Assembly (NCBI GenBank): GCA_029959545.1
Contig: JASCPH010000011.1
Location: forward strand, 1 to 63,965
DNA length: 63,965 bases
Origin: Microbacteriaceae bacterium PS02066
Lineage (GTDB): Bacteria; Actinomycetota; Actinomycetes; Actinomycetales; Microbacteriaceae
Reading direction: 5' to 3'
Program-made: the position numbers and the translations under genes
Notes under the pieces: model-generated
Seen by the model: only the letters and a program-made list of their open reading frames with translations
Databases searched by the model: none
Told to the model about the DNA's origin: nothing
Shown: positions 24,298-34,953 of the stretch, piece by piece
Layout: every line of letters begins with the position of its first letter
Numbering within the stretch: the first letter of the stretch is position 1

Positions 24298-25488
24298 ATG
24301 CCCGCCCCCACTCCCGCCGACAAGTTCTCGTTCGGCCTCTGGACCATCGGATACAACGGCACCGACCCGTTCGGCGGGCCTACCCGTCCCCCTCTCGACG
24401 TGGTCCACGCCGTCGAGAAGCTCGCCGAGCTCGGCGCCTACGGCCTCACCTTCCACGACGACGACCTCTTCGCCTTCGGCTCCACCGATGCCGAGCGCCA
24501 GAAGCAGATCGATCGCCTCAAGGGCGCACTCGCCGACACCGGGCTGATCATCCCGATGGTCACCACCAACCTCTTCTCGGCCCCCGTCTTCAAGGACGGC
24601 GGCTTCACCGCCAACGACCGCGACGTGCGCCGCTACGCGCTGCGCAAGGTGTTCCGCCAGCTCGACCTGGGCGCGGAGCTCGGTGCCAAGACCTTCGTCA
24701 TGTGGGGCGGCCGTGAGGGCGCCGAGTACGACAGCGCGAAGGACATCCGTGTCGCCCTCGAACGCTACCGCGAGGCCGTCAACCTGCTGGGCGACTACGT
24801 CACCGACAAGGGCTACGACATCAAGTTCGCGATCGAGCCGAAGCCGAACGAGCCCCGCGGCGACATCCTGCTGCCGACGCTCGGCCACGCGATCGCCTTC
24901 ATCGACTCGCTCGAGCGTCCCGAGCTCGTCGGCCTGAACCCCGAGGTCGGGCACGAGCAGATGGCGGGCCTGAACTTCGCCGCCGGCATCGCCCAGGCGC
25001 TGTACCACGGCAAGCTCTTCCACATCGACCTCAACGGCCAGCGCGGCATCAAGTACGACCAGGACCTCGTGTTCGGACACGGCGACCTGCACAATGCGTT
25101 CGCGCTCGTCGACCTGCTCGAGAACGGCGGCCCCGGCGGTGTTCCCGCGTACGACGGTCCCCGTCACTTCGACTACAAGCCCAGCCGCACCGAGGACGAG
25201 AAGGGCGTGTGGGAGTCGGCCGCGGCCAACATGCGCACCTACCTGCTCCTGAAGGAGCGCGCCGCGGCCTTCCGCGCCGACCCCGAGGTGCAGGAGGCGC
25301 TGGCCGCGGCCAAGGTCCCCGAGCTGTCGGTGCCGACCCTCAATGACGGCGAGACGTACGAGCAGTTCCTCGCCGACCGCTCGGCCTACGAGGACTTCGA
25401 CACCGACGCGTACATGGGCGGCAAGGGCGGCGGCTTCGTGCGTCTGCAGCAGCTGGCGACCGAGCACCTGCTGGGCGCCCGCGGCTGA
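24298..25488 (+). CDS. xylA: Xylose isomerase
   Basis: The 396-residue protein is a class I (actinobacterial type) xylose isomerase. It has the catalytic histidine in GLTFHDDD, the metal-binding and substrate residues in [22 protein letters not shown] and [16 protein letters not shown], and full length. It converts D-xylose to D-xylulose in the cytoplasm. GAAGGAG lies 6 nt before the ATG. xylB follows after a 205-bp gap that contains a strong inverted repeat. Confidence 0.97.
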   Translation: MPAPTPADKFSFGLWTIGYNGTDPFGGPTRPPLDVVHAVEKLAELGAYGLTFHDDDLFAFGSTDAERQKQIDRLKGALADTGLIIPMVTTNLFSAPVFKDGGFTANDRDVRRYALRKVFRQLDLGAELGAKTFVMWGGREGAEYDSAKDIRVALERYREAVNLLGDYVTDKGYDIKFAIEPKPNEPRGDILLPTLGHAIAFIDSLERPELVGLNPEVGHEQMAGLNFAAGIAQALYHGKLFHIDLNGQRGIKYDQDLVFGHGDLHNAFALVDLLENGGPGGVPAYDGPRHFDYKPSRTEDEKGVWESAAANMRTYLLLKERAAAFRADPEVQEALAAAKVPELSVPTLNDGETYEQFLADRSAYEDFDTDAYMGGKGGGFVRLQQLATEHLLGARG

Positions 25489-25540
25489 CGCACCCGCATC
25501 CGGTTCGCCGCGCATCCGGCCCGCCGCGGTCCGGGCGCCC

Positions 25541-25615
25541 CGTGTCCCACTTGCCGCACTCCGTGTCCCACTTTCCGCAGGATTCGACCCCGAAACTGCG
25601 GAAAGTGGGACACGG
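25541..25615. repeat. Family B inverted repeat between xylA and xylB (20-bp perfect arms)
   Basis: CCGTGTCCCACTTTCCGCAG (25561-25580) is the exact reverse complement of 25596-25615, with a 15-nt loop. A diverged extra left arm, CGTGTCCCACTTGCCGCACT, precedes it at 25541-25560. The same arms recur at 40069-40184. In the xylAB transcript it could form a very stable hairpin that lowers xylB expression. Confidence 0.85.
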
Positions 25616-25693
25616 CGCGAAGCGGATGCGGGAGGTGCCCTCTGAAGAAGCAGACGTCCCTCGGAAGGGCATCCTGAACAAGAAGGAGCAGCG

Positions 25694-26995
25694 ATGACGC
25701 TGGTGTTGGGGGTCGACTCGTCGACCCAGTCGTGCAAGGTCGTCGTGATCGACGCGGAATCGGGTGCCATCGTGCGCACCGGACGCGCCCCGCATCCGGA
25801 CGGCACCGAGGTGGACCCGGCGGCCTGGTGGGAGGCGCTGCAGTCGGCCATCGCGGATGCGGGCGGACTCGACGACATCGCCGCGTGGTCCATCGGCGGG
25901 CAGCAGCACGGGATGGTGGCGCTCGACGCCGACGGCCGGGTCATCCGTCCTGCGCTGCTGTGGAACGACACCCGTTCCGGCGGCGCCGCCGCCCAGTTGA
26001 CCGCCGAGTTCGGCGCCGAAGCGCTCGCCGAGCGCACGGGTCTCGTTCCGGTCGCCTCCTTCACCATCACGAAGCTGCGGTGGCTGCGCGACAACGAGCC
26101 CGACAACGCGGCGCGCGTGGCCGCCGTCGCGCTGCCGCACGACTGGCTCACCTGGCGGCTGCGGGGGTACGGACCCGCAGGCGAGAGCGCCCTCGGTCCC
26201 GTGCTCGACGAGCTCGTCACCGACCGCTCCGACGCCTCCGGCACCGGTTACTGGTCGCCCGAGACGGGCGGATACGACCGCGAGCTGCTGGTCGCCGCTC
26301 TCGGCCACGATGCCCTGCTGCCGCGCGTGCTCGGCCCCGACGAGTGGGTGACGGATGCGGCCGGCCGCCGCGTCGGCCCGGGCGCCGGCGACAACGCGGG
26401 TGCCGCCCTCGGCGTCGGCGCGGTCCCGGGCGATGCGATCGTGTCGATCGGCACCTCGGGCACGGTGTTCGCGGTGAGCGCCGAACGCACGATCGACGCC
26501 ACCGGCACGGTCGCGGGGTTCGCCGACGCGTCCGGAAACTTCCTGCCCATCGTCGTGACCCTCAACGCCGCGCGCGTGCTCGATGCCATCGCGCGGCTGC
26601 TCGGCGTCGACCACGCCGAGCTCAGCGCACTCGCGTTGACGGCGAAGCCGGGCGCAGGCGGCCTGCGGCTCATCCCGTACTTCGAGGGGGAGCGCACCCC
26701 CAACCTGCCGGACGCGACCGCATCCCTGGAGGGCATGACGCTCGCCTCGACCACGCGGGAGAACCTCGCCCGCGCGGCGGTGGAGGGCATGCTGTCCGGG
26801 CTCGGCGCGGGTCTCGACGCCCTCCGCTCGCTGGGCGTGCCGCTCGAGCGCGTGCTGCTGATCGGCGGTGCCGCCCAGTCCGAGGCGGTGCGCCGCGTGG
26901 CGCCCGAGGTCTTCGGACTGCCGGTGGAGGTTCCGGAGCCGGGCGAGTACGTGGCGCTGGGTGCCGCGCGCCAGGCCGCCCGCAGCCTGGACTGA
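25694..26995 (+). CDS. xylB: Xylulokinase
   Basis: The 433-residue protein is a FGGY-family kinase, somewhat shorter than the usual 480 residues. It starts [19 protein letters not shown] (phosphate-binding loop), has the substrate region [13 protein letters not shown] and WNDTRSGG, the second ATPase motif [27 protein letters not shown], and the C-terminal [14 protein letters not shown]. It phosphorylates D-xylulose to xylulose 5-phosphate for the pentose phosphate pathway. AGAAGGAG precedes the ATG. Confidence 0.95.
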   Translation: MTLVLGVDSSTQSCKVVVIDAESGAIVRTGRAPHPDGTEVDPAAWWEALQSAIADAGGLDDIAAWSIGGQQHGMVALDADGRVIRPALLWNDTRSGGAAAQLTAEFGAEALAERTGLVPVASFTITKLRWLRDNEPDNAARVAAVALPHDWLTWRLRGYGPAGESALGPVLDELVTDRSDASGTGYWSPETGGYDRELLVAALGHDALLPRVLGPDEWVTDAAGRRVGPGAGDNAGAALGVGAVPGDAIVSIGTSGTVFAVSAERTIDATGTVAGFADASGNFLPIVVTLNAARVLDAIARLLGVDHAELSALALTAKPGAGGLRLIPYFEGERTPNLPDATASLEGMTLASTTRENLARAAVEGMLSGLGAGLDALRSLGVPLERVLLIGGAAQSEAVRRVAPEVFGLPVEVPEPGEYVALGAARQAARSLD

Positions 26996-27075
26996 GCGTG
27001 AGGGCCGGCCGGGACATGGCCGATCCGGTCGGTCCTCACACCACCCACCGAGCGGGTGCCCGTACGGTCGGAGAC

Positions 27076-27771
27076 ATGAAGGTGCCGCTCGAGCAGCAAC
27101 AGATCATGATGTCCCCCGCGCAGCTGCGCGAGGTGCGTGACGAGCTGCAGCGGTTCCTGCTCGAGTACCGCTTCGGCATGCAGGAGATCGAGACGAAGAT
27201 CTCGATCCTGCGGGACGAGTTCCTGCACATGCACGAGTACAACCCGATCGAGCACGTCACCAGCCGCTTGAAGTCGCCCGACAGCCTCGTCGACAAGGTG
27301 ACGCGCAAAGGCATCCCGTCCGACTTCGCCTCGATCCGCGAGCACATCACCGACATCGCCGGCGTGCGCGTCACCTGCAGCTTCACGACGGATGCGTACC
27401 GGCTCTTCGACCTGCTGACGCAGCAGGACGACATCAGCGTGCGCACTGTCAAGGACTACATCGCGACCCCCAAGGAGAACGGCTACAAGAGCCTGCACGC
27501 GATCGTCGAGGTTCCCGTGTTCCTCTCGACCGGCCCCGTACGCGTGCCGGTCGAGGTGCAGTTCCGCACGATCGCGATGGATTTCTGGGCGAGTCTCGAG
27601 CACAAGATCTACTACAAGTACGACCGCCAGGTGCCGATGGGGCTCACGGAGAGCCTGCGCGAGGCGGCCGAGACCGCGGCCGCGCTCGACGAGCGCATGG
27701 AGCGGTTGCACCGCGAGGTGCACGGAGAGCAGGGGCAGGCGAGCAGCCCGTCGAACGTCATCCGCGTCTGA
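27076..27771 (+). CDS. Small alarmone synthetase (RelA/SpoT domain, RelQ-like)
   Basis: The 231-residue protein is a single RelA/SpoT synthetase domain without hydrolase, TGS or ACT domains. Recognisable motifs are VDKVTRKGIPSDFASIREHITDIAGVRV, the substrate region KDYIATPKENGYKSLH and the VPVEVQFRTIAMDFWASLEHK segment with the catalytic glutamate. It should make (p)ppGpp-type alarmones from GTP or GDP and ATP. The ATG at 27076 is preceded by TACGGT (27063-27068) at 7 nt, predicting a leaderless mRNA; the longer upstream frame is the overlap with xylB sequence. Confidence 0.9.
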   Translation: MKVPLEQQQIMMSPAQLREVRDELQRFLLEYRFGMQEIETKISILRDEFLHMHEYNPIEHVTSRLKSPDSLVDKVTRKGIPSDFASIREHITDIAGVRVTCSFTTDAYRLFDLLTQQDDISVRTVKDYIATPKENGYKSLHAIVEVPVFLSTGPVRVPVEVQFRTIAMDFWASLEHKIYYKYDRQVPMGLTESLREAAETAAALDERMERLHREVHGEQGQASSPSNVIRV

Positions 27772-27797
27772 GGCTGCAGCGCGGTTAGGCTCGGCGC

Positions 27798-28277
27798 GTG
27801 GACGCCGTGGCCGAACTGCTGGATGCGGCCCGGCGCGAGCTGGGCGAGGTACCGCGCGAGGCGCTGGGCGTGTGGCGCAGCCGCCGCATCCTCGGCATCC
27901 CCACGTCGCCGCGCATCGTGCCCGCAGGCTCTGCATGGCATCTGGGCGTGCTCCTGCTGACGGATGACGCCGTCCTCGCGACGGGCGAGGTCGTCCGGGC
28001 GCGGGAGGAGGTGCGGCGCGGGTTCGCGGCCGAGTCGCAGCGGGAGCGGGCAGCGATCGCCGCGGCAGCCTTCCGGGGCGGATTCGCGGAGGGGCAGAGC
28101 GTGCACGTCGGCTGGGAGCCGATCGATCCGGACGCGGTGGATGCGGCATCCTCGCCGCTGCGGATCGGTGTCGACGGACCCATGGTGCGCTGGAGTGCGG
28201 CGGGCGGGTTCATGCCGCTCAGCACCTATCTCGCCGAGCGGGTGGCGCTTGCCCGCACCCCGCCCGCGGGAGCGTGA
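27798..28277 (+). CDS. Conserved hypothetical protein
   Basis: This 159-residue protein (GTG start, MDAVAELLDAARRELGEVPR) has no membrane segment or signal and no motif I recognise. The middle reads like a small beta-rich domain (HLGVLLLTDDAVLATGEVVRAREE). TAGGCT (27786-27791) ends 6 nt before the GTG, supporting a leaderless start. It lies between the alarmone synthetase and the trehalose operon, same strand. Function unknown. Confidence 0.65.
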   Translation: MDAVAELLDAARRELGEVPREALGVWRSRRILGIPTSPRIVPAGSAWHLGVLLLTDDAVLATGEVVRAREEVRRGFAAESQRERAAIAAAAFRGGFAEGQSVHVGWEPIDPDAVDAASSPLRIGVDGPMVRWSAAGGFMPLSTYLAERVALARTPPAGA

Positions 28278-28435
28278 TCGCGCCGCCCGGATCCGGAGCC
28301 CTCGCGGCGGTCGGCGTCAACCCCCGCGCGCCCTTCATGCTCGTGGGTCATGCTCCGATGGTGACCGACGATTCCGCGCCCTCCGCGTCCACTAGGGTGA
28401 AATCCCCCTCATCCGAAGCCTCAGGAGGCGACGAC

Positions 28436-30649
28436 GTGCACACCTGGCCCGGATCGGCTTATCCCTTGGGGGCGACGTACGACGGGAACGGTACGAACTT
28501 CGCGCTCTTCAGCGAAGGGGCCGAACGCGTCGAGCTGTGTCTGTTCGACGACGATGATGTCGAGACCCGTCTCGACATCATCGAGGTCGACGCGTTCGTC
28601 TGGCACGCCTACCTTCCCAACGTGGGGCCGGGACAGCGCTACGGGTACCGCGTGCACGGGCCGTACGACCCCGCATCCGGTCAGCGGTTCAACCCGAACA
28701 AGCTGCTCCTCGATCCCTATGCGAAGGCCGTGGACGGCCAGATCGACTGGGACCAGTCGCTGTTCGGCTACAACTTCGGCGACCCCGACTCCCGCAACGA
28801 CGAGGACTCGGCCGCCCACATGATGAAGGGCGTCGTCATCAACCCCTTCTTCGACTGGGGCGGCGACCGGCAGCCGAAGACGCCCTACTCGGAGACCTTC
28901 ATCTACGAAGCGCACGTGAAGGGTCTCACCCAGCTCCACCCGTCGATCCCCGAGGAGATCCGCGGTACGTACAGCGCCATCGCGCATCCGGTCATCATCG
29001 AGCACCTCAAGAAGCTCGGCGTGACCGCGATCGAACTCATGCCGGTGCACCAGTTCGTCGACGACGACACCCTGCAGCAGAAGGGGCTGTCGAACTACTG
29101 GGGCTACAACACGATCGCGTTCCTCGCGCCGCAGAACACCTACTCGTCGACGGGCGGGAGCGGCCAGCAGGTTCAGGAGTTCAAGGGCATGGTGCGGGCG
29201 CTGCACGCCGCCGGTATCGAGGTCATCCTCGACGTGGTCTACAACCACACGGCCGAGGGCAACCACCTCGGTCCCACCCTGTCGATGAAGGGCATCGACA
29301 ACGAGGCGTACTACCGACTCGAAGACGACGACAAGCGGTACTACACGGATTACACGGGCACCGGCAACAGCCTCAACGTCGGCAATCCCCACGCGCTGCA
29401 GCTGATCATGGACTCGCTGCGCTACTGGGTGCTCGAGATGCACGTCGACGGCTTCCGGTTCGACCTGGCCGCCACCCTCGCTCGCGAGTTCTACGAGGTC
29501 GACCGCCTCGCCGCCTTCTTCGAGCTCGTGCAGCAGGACCCGATCGTCAGCCAGGTGAAGCTCATCGCCGAGCCGTGGGATGTGGGACCCGGTGGCTACC
29601 AGGTGGGCAACTTCCCGCCCCAGTGGACGGAGTGGAACGGCAAGTACCGCGACACCGTGCGCGATTTCTGGCGCGGCGAGCCGGCCACGCTCGGAGAGTT
29701 CGCCTCGCGCCTCACCGGTTCCGCAGACCTCTACGAGAACTCCGGGCGGCGACCCGTCGCCTCCGTCAACTTCGTCACCGCCCACGACGGCTTCACCCTG
29801 CGCGACCTCGTCTCGTACAACGAGAAGCACAACGAGGCGAACGGCGAGGACGGCAACGACGGCGAGTCCCACAACCGTTCCTACAACTTCGGCGTCGAGG
29901 GCCCGACCGACGACGTCGAGGTGCTGACGCTGCGCGCCCGCGCCCAGCGCAACTTCATCGCGACGCTGCTGCTGAGCCAGGGCATCCCCATGCTGCTGCA
30001 CGGCGACGAGCTGGGGCGTACGCAGGGCGGCAACAACAACGGCTACGCGCAGGACAACGAGATCACGTGGGTCGACTGGGAGAACGCCGACCTGCCCCTG
30101 ATCGAGTTCACCGCAGCGTTGTCGCGCCTCCGCCGCGATCACCCGACGTTCCGACGAAGCCGCTTCTTCGACGGTCGTCCGGTGCTGCAGGAAGAGGACG
30201 CACCCGTCCCCGACATCGTGTGGCTGCGTCCCGACGGCACGCCCATGCGGCCCGAGGACTGGGACTCCGGCTTCGGCCGTGCCGTGGGCGTCTTCCTCAA
30301 TGGCAACGGCATCCGCGAACGCGATCGCCGCGGCGAGCAGATCATCGACAGCCACTTCATCGTGCTCTTCAACGCGGGCGACGAGCCGGTCGAGTTCACG
30401 CTGCCGAACGTCGACTTCTCCCCCGAGTGGGACGTGCTGGTCGACACGGCCGGCAACCGCGCCGACTCGGATCCCGTCCGTCCGGGCGACGTGCTCCCGG
30501 TCGAGACGAAGTCGCTCATCGTGCTGCGCGAGCACCGCGGGAGTGAGGCCGAGCCCGACCACTCCGTCGCCGCATCCCTGACGCAGAACCTCACGGTCCC
30601 CGTCGACGAGGTGCCCGGCGCTGCTCCCAAGTCCGAGCTCCCGCACTGA
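28436..30649 (+). CDS. glgX: Glycogen debranching enzyme GlgX/TreX
   Basis: The 737-residue GH13 enzyme begins with a carbohydrate-binding module 48 domain (PLGATYDGNGTNFALFSEGAERVEL). The barrel has VVYNHTAEGN, the nucleophile region DGFRFDLA, LIAEPWDVGPGGYQVG and NFVTAHDGFTLRDLVSYN. It hydrolyses alpha-1,6 branches of glycogen or maltodextrin. The GTG at 28436 follows AGGAGG at good spacing; TAGGGT (28393-28398) is a likely -10. Directly followed by treY and treZ, it supplies debranched chains for the TreYZ trehalose route. Confidence 0.95.
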   Translation: MHTWPGSAYPLGATYDGNGTNFALFSEGAERVELCLFDDDDVETRLDIIEVDAFVWHAYLPNVGPGQRYGYRVHGPYDPASGQRFNPNKLLLDPYAKAVDGQIDWDQSLFGYNFGDPDSRNDEDSAAHMMKGVVINPFFDWGGDRQPKTPYSETFIYEAHVKGLTQLHPSIPEEIRGTYSAIAHPVIIEHLKKLGVTAIELMPVHQFVDDDTLQQKGLSNYWGYNTIAFLAPQNTYSSTGGSGQQVQEFKGMVRALHAAGIEVILDVVYNHTAEGNHLGPTLSMKGIDNEAYYRLEDDDKRYYTDYTGTGNSLNVGNPHALQLIMDSLRYWVLEMHVDGFRFDLAATLAREFYEVDRLAAFFELVQQDPIVSQVKLIAEPWDVGPGGYQVGNFPPQWTEWNGKYRDTVRDFWRGEPATLGEFASRLTGSADLYENSGRRPVASVNFVTAHDGFTLRDLVSYNEKHNEANGEDGNDGESHNRSYNFGVEGPTDDVEVLTLRARAQRNFIATLLLSQGIPMLLHGDELGRTQGGNNNGYAQDNEITWVDWENADLPLIEFTAALSRLRRDHPTFRRSRFFDGRPVLQEEDAPVPDIVWLRPDGTPMRPEDWDSGFGRAVGVFLNGNGIRERDRRGEQIIDSHFIVLFNAGDEPVEFTLPNVDFSPEWDVLVDTAGNRADSDPVRPGDVLPVETKSLIVLREHRGSEAEPDHSVAASLTQNLTVPVDEVPGAAPKSELPH

Positions 30650-30661
30650 CCCGGAGGACGC

Positions 30662-33010
30662 ATGCTGCCCGCTTCGACCTACCGCCTGCAGATCCGTCCG
30701 AGCTTCGATCTGGATGTGGCCGCCGCCGTCGTGCCCTACCTCGCCGACCTCGGCGTGGGATGGGTGTACCTGTCGCCGTTGCTGAAGGCGACGACCGGCT
30801 CCGATCACGGCTACGACGTCGTCGATCCCTCCCTCGTGGACCCCGCCCGCGGCGGGGGTGAGGCGCTCGACCGGTTCGTCTCCACCGCCCACGACGCGGG
30901 GCTCGGCGTACTCGTGGACATCGTTCCCAACCACATGGGCGTCTCGATCCCGCGCGAGAACCCGTGGTGGTGGGACTATCTGCGCCTCGGCGAGGCGTCC
31001 GAGCGCGCGTCCGCGTTCGACGTCGACCGCGCGCTCGACGATGGCCGGGTCCGGTTGCCGATCCTCGGCGCCCCGCTCGCGGAGGTGATCGGCGAGATCA
31101 CCGTCGACCCGGTGCCCGCCCCGGATGCTCCCGACGGACTCCTGCGGTATTACGACCACGAGCTGCCGCTCGCCCCGGGCTCGCTCGCCGGCCTCGAGCT
31201 CGACGACGTCGCCGCGGTACTCGACCGGCAGCACTACGAACTGCGCTTCTGGCGCGACGAGGCCGCGCTGCTGAACTACCGCCGGTTCTTCGCCGTGACG
31301 ACGCTCGCCGCCGTGCGCGTCGAGGACCCGCACGTCTTCGACGACGCGCACGTCGAGATCCTGCGGTGGGTGCGCGAGGGACTCGTGGACGGCCTGCGCG
31401 TCGACCACCCCGACGGCCTGCGCGACCCGGGCGGATACCTCGCGCGGTTGGCCGAGGTCACGAACGGCCTGCCGGTCTGGGTCGAGAAGATCCTCGAACA
31501 CGGCGAGGAGCTGCCCTCGTGGTGGCACACCGTCGGCACAACGGGCTACGACGCCCTCGGCGAGATCGAGCGTGTGCTCGTCGATCCCGCGGGGCGTGCG
31601 GGCCTCGATGCGCTGGATGCGCAGCTGCGCATCGAGACGGGTCTCCCGTCGGCGCCGTCGTGGGGCGAGCTCATCCACGGCACGAAGCGTCAGATCGCCG
31701 ACACGATCCAGGCATCCGAGGTCGCGCGGCTGGTGCGCCTGCTGCCGATCCCCGTTCCCGGTGCCCGAGAGGCGCTGGCCGAACTCCTCGCGCTGTTCCC
31801 GACCTACCGCAGCTACCTGCCCGCGGGGCGCGCATGGCTCGACGAAGCGGCGGAGGCCGCATCCGCTGCCCGCCCGGATCTCGCCGAGGCGATCGCCGCC
31901 CTCGTGCCGCTGCTCGCCGACGGCTCGAGCGAGCTCGCGCAGCGTTTTCAGCAGACGACAGGACCGGTCATGGCGAAGGGCGTCGAAGACACCGCGTTCT
32001 ATCGCTTCACCCGTCTCGGGTCGCTCACGGAGGTCGGGGGAGACCCCTCCGCGTTCTCGCTCGACGTCGCCGGGTTCCACGATGCCTTCGCGCGGCGGCA
32101 GGCGTCGTGGCCGCACTCGCTCACCACGCTGTCGACGCACGACACGAAGCGGGGCGAGGATGTGCGGGCGCGCCTCGATGTGCTCGCGGAGATCCCCGAG
32201 CGGTGGGCGGAGACGCTCGACGCGCTTCGGGAGATCGCGACGACCGGCCACGGCCCGTTCGACGCGCTGCTGTGGCAGGCCATCGTCGGTGCCTGGCCCG
32301 CGAGCGCCGAGCGCCTCCACGCCTACGCCGAGAAGGCCGCCCGCGAGGCCGGCGACGCGACCAGCTGGCTCGACGTGAACGAGGACTTCGAGCGGCGGAT
32401 GCATGCCGTCGTCGACGCCGCCTTCGGCGAGGCGCGCCCGCTCGTCGAGTCGTTCGTCGCAGAGATCGCTGCGGCCGGGCACTCGAACGGCCTGTCCGCC
32501 AAGATCCTCCAGCTCGCCGGACCCGGCATTCCCGACGTGTACCAGGGGTCCGAGCTGTGGGAGCAGTCGCTCGTCGACCCGGACAACCGCCGCCACGTCG
32601 ACTTCGCGGCCCGCGCCGCCACGCTCGCACGGCTGGATGAGGGACTCGTGCCGCCCGTGGACGGCAGTGCGGCGGCCAAGCTCCTGCTGGTCTCCCGCGC
32701 GTTGCGTCTGCGCCGCGACCGCCCCCACCTGTTCACCCGCTACACGCCGGTGACCGTGACCGGCGCCGCCGCCGAGCATGCGGTGGCCTTCGACCGCGGC
32801 GGCGCGATCGCGGTCGCGACCCGGCTGCCGATGGGCCTCGCGGCTCGTGGCGGATGGGGCGACGCGACCCTCCTGCATCCCGCCGGCGCTGTGCAGGACG
32901 AGCTGACCGGCCGGATCTTCGACACCGAGCAGATCCCGCTCGCCGAGCTGCTGGCGACCTACCCGGTCGCGCTGCTCGCGCCGGTCGCGCTCGCGGCACC
33001 GCGCGGATGA
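30662..33010 (+). CDS. treY: Malto-oligosyltrehalose synthase
   Basis: The 782-residue GH13 protein begins [20 protein letters not shown] and continues [30 protein letters not shown], a signature of TreY. The catalytic barrel includes [26 protein letters not shown] and [13 protein letters not shown]. TreY turns the reducing-end maltose unit of a maltodextrin into a trehalosyl unit. It starts 12 bp after glgX with a GGAGG site. Confidence 0.95.
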   Translation: MLPASTYRLQIRPSFDLDVAAAVVPYLADLGVGWVYLSPLLKATTGSDHGYDVVDPSLVDPARGGGEALDRFVSTAHDAGLGVLVDIVPNHMGVSIPRENPWWWDYLRLGEASERASAFDVDRALDDGRVRLPILGAPLAEVIGEITVDPVPAPDAPDGLLRYYDHELPLAPGSLAGLELDDVAAVLDRQHYELRFWRDEAALLNYRRFFAVTTLAAVRVEDPHVFDDAHVEILRWVREGLVDGLRVDHPDGLRDPGGYLARLAEVTNGLPVWVEKILEHGEELPSWWHTVGTTGYDALGEIERVLVDPAGRAGLDALDAQLRIETGLPSAPSWGELIHGTKRQIADTIQASEVARLVRLLPIPVPGAREALAELLALFPTYRSYLPAGRAWLDEAAEAASAARPDLAEAIAALVPLLADGSSELAQRFQQTTGPVMAKGVEDTAFYRFTRLGSLTEVGGDPSAFSLDVAGFHDAFARRQASWPHSLTTLSTHDTKRGEDVRARLDVLAEIPERWAETLDALREIATTGHGPFDALLWQAIVGAWPASAERLHAYAEKAAREAGDATSWLDVNEDFERRMHAVVDAAFGEARPLVESFVAEIAAAGHSNGLSAKILQLAGPGIPDVYQGSELWEQSLVDPDNRRHVDFAARAATLARLDEGLVPPVDGSAAAKLLLVSRALRLRRDRPHLFTRYTPVTVTGAAAEHAVAFDRGGAIAVATRLPMGLAARGGWGDATLLHPAGAVQDELTGRIFDTEQIPLAELLATYPVALLAPVALAAPRG

Positions 33011-33035
33011 CGACCCACGAGACGAGGACGAGACG

Positions 33036-34778
33036 ATGATCGAGCTCTGGGCGCCCAAGGCGCGGCGGGTACGGATGCGCTCGGGTGCCGACCTGACACG
33101 CGAGAGGGAGCTGACGGCGGGAGTCGACGGATGGTGGCGGGCACCGCTGGATCTCACCGACGGTGAGCGCTACGGGTTCGTGCTCGACGACGGTGAGCTG
33201 CGCCCCGACCCGCGGTCGCGCCGTCAGCCCGAGGGCGTGCACGCGGCATCCGCGTGGGTCGACACCGACGCATTCGCGTGGACGGACGCGGGGTGGACCG
33301 GCCGGCAGCTGGCGGGGGGTCTGATCTACGAGCTGCACCTCGGCACGTTCACGCCCGAGGGGACGCTGGATGCGGCCATCGAGCGTCTTCCCCACCTGGT
33401 CGAGCTGGGCGTCAGCCACATCGAGGTGCTGCCGGTGAACGGGTTCAACGGCGTCTGGAACTGGGGCTACGACGGGGTCGCCTGGTACACCGTGCACGAG
33501 GCCTACGGCGGCCCCGCGGGCTACGCGCGCTTCGTGGACGCGGCCCACGCCGCCGGCCTCGCCGTCGTGCAGGACGTCGTGTACAACCATCTCGGCCCGT
33601 CCGGGAACTACCTTCCGGAGTTCGGCCCGTACCTGCGGGAGGGCACCCGAAACACGTGGGGCGACTCCGTCAACCTCGACGAGCCGGCCGTCCGCGCCTT
33701 CATCGTCGAGAACGCGTTGATGTGGCTCCGTGACTACCACGTCGATGCGCTGCGACTGGATGCGGTTCACGCGCTGCACGACGAACGGCCCGTCCACATC
33801 CTGCGCGAGATGGCGGAGGCCGTCGACGCGCTGTCGGCGCACGTCGGCCGCCCGTTGACACTCATCGCCGAGAGCGACATGAACGACCCGACCCTGATCC
33901 TGCCGCGCGAGGCGGGCGGCTACGGGCTCGCCGCGCAGTGGAGCGACGACTGGCACCACGCCGTCCATGTCGCGCTCACCGGTGAGACGAGCGGCTACTA
34001 CGCGGACTTCGCCGCATCCGATGCGCTCGAGAAGGTGTGGACGCGCGGGTTCTTCCACGACGGCACGTACTCATCGTTCCGCGAGCGCCACCACGGGCAT
34101 CCGATCCCCGCGGAGGTGCCGACCTGGCGTCTCGTGACCTTCACCCAGGACCACGACCAGATCGGCAACCGCGCCGCGGGCGACCGGCTGAGTGCGACGC
34201 TCTCGCCCGCCCGGCTGGCGGTCGCCGCCGTCCTGACGCTGACCGCGCCCGGCACGCCCATGCTCTTCATGGGCGAGGAGTGGGGCGCGTCGACCCCGTG
34301 GCCGTTCTTCACCTCGCATCCGGAGCAGTGGCTCGGCGAGGCGGTGCGGAAGGGGCGCGCGGAGGAGTTCGCGAAGACGGACTGGGACGAATCCCTCGTG
34401 CCCGACCCGCAGGATCCGACGACGTTCCAGAGCGCCAAGCTCGCGTGGGAGGAGGCGGAGATGGGCGACCATGCCCACATCCTCGCGCTCTACCGAAACC
34501 TCGCGCGGCTGCGGCGTGAGCGGCCCGAGCTCACCGACCCCTCGTCGGCGCACCTGTCCGCGGCGATCGAGCGACCGGGTGCGGCGCCGTCCGCCAGGCG
34601 GTTCGTGCTGGGGCGCGGGGCGCTGCGGATCATCGTGAACCTCGCGGCAGATCCATGGGAGGTGCCGCTCGCCGCGGCGGAGGACGTGCTGCTCGCCACC
34701 GTCCCCGTCTCGCCCGCTGCCGGCGCGGTGACCGTCCCGGCGGACGCCGCCGTGGTGCTCGGCCCGCCCCTGGGCTGA
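33036..34778 (+). CDS. treZ: Malto-oligosyltrehalose trehalohydrolase
   Basis: The 580-residue GH13 enzyme begins with an N-terminal beta domain ([13 protein letters not shown]). The barrel includes [49 protein letters not shown] and the late [17 protein letters not shown]. It releases trehalose from the product of TreY. It is 25 bp downstream of treY. The three genes form a complete TreX-TreY-TreZ operon for trehalose, a stress protectant and, in actinobacteria, a cell-envelope sugar precursor. Confidence 0.95.
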   Translation: MIELWAPKARRVRMRSGADLTRERELTAGVDGWWRAPLDLTDGERYGFVLDDGELRPDPRSRRQPEGVHAASAWVDTDAFAWTDAGWTGRQLAGGLIYELHLGTFTPEGTLDAAIERLPHLVELGVSHIEVLPVNGFNGVWNWGYDGVAWYTVHEAYGGPAGYARFVDAAHAAGLAVVQDVVYNHLGPSGNYLPEFGPYLREGTRNTWGDSVNLDEPAVRAFIVENALMWLRDYHVDALRLDAVHALHDERPVHILREMAEAVDALSAHVGRPLTLIAESDMNDPTLILPREAGGYGLAAQWSDDWHHAVHVALTGETSGYYADFAASDALEKVWTRGFFHDGTYSSFRERHHGHPIPAEVPTWRLVTFTQDHDQIGNRAAGDRLSATLSPARLAVAAVLTLTAPGTPMLFMGEEWGASTPWPFFTSHPEQWLGEAVRKGRAEEFAKTDWDESLVPDPQDPTTFQSAKLAWEEAEMGDHAHILALYRNLARLRRERPELTDPSSAHLSAAIERPGAAPSARRFVLGRGALRIIVNLAADPWEVPLAAAEDVLLATVPVSPAAGAVTVPADAAVVLGPPLG

Positions 34779-34806
34779 GGTCGCCGCATCCCGCCGAATG
34801 AGCATT

Positions 34807-34868
34807 CGTTCGTCGAGTGAGCATGCAATGCAGTGCTCACTCGGTGAATGGATGCTCGCTCGGCGAAC
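34807..34868. repeat. Family E palindromic element, copy 1
   Basis: CGAGTGAGCA (34814-34823) pairs perfectly with TGCTCACTCG (34834-34843). The longer left arm CGTTCGTCGAGTGAGCAT (34807-34824) also pairs at 16 of 18 positions with ATGCTCGCTCGGCGAACG (34851-34868), so two alternative hairpins share the left arm. It lies 28 bp after the treZ stop. A second copy is at 36159. Confidence 0.75.
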
Positions 34869-34953
34869 GGCTCGGGCGCGTCGACGTGTTCAGCCGGAAC
34901 TGGCGAACGAAGTGCACCGTGCGAGATGTAACGCGGGGGAAACGCGGGCCGTC

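Noticed and set aside
25541..25615. Plain intrinsic terminator of xylA
   Set aside because: There is no U-tract, and the same arms recur at 40069 in a different context. I kept it as a repeat that may also affect transcription.
23080..26244. Reading of the ROK gene as a 1054-residue protein
   Set aside because: The upstream 660 residues are antisense to xylA and xylB and lack any domain. The ROK protein starts at 24237, next to its promoter and operator.
28421..33157. 1578-codon open frame on the minus strand
   Set aside because: It covers glgX, treY and most of the treZ start antisense, with low-complexity composition. The trehalose genes on the plus strand have full catalytic motifs, so this is a shadow.
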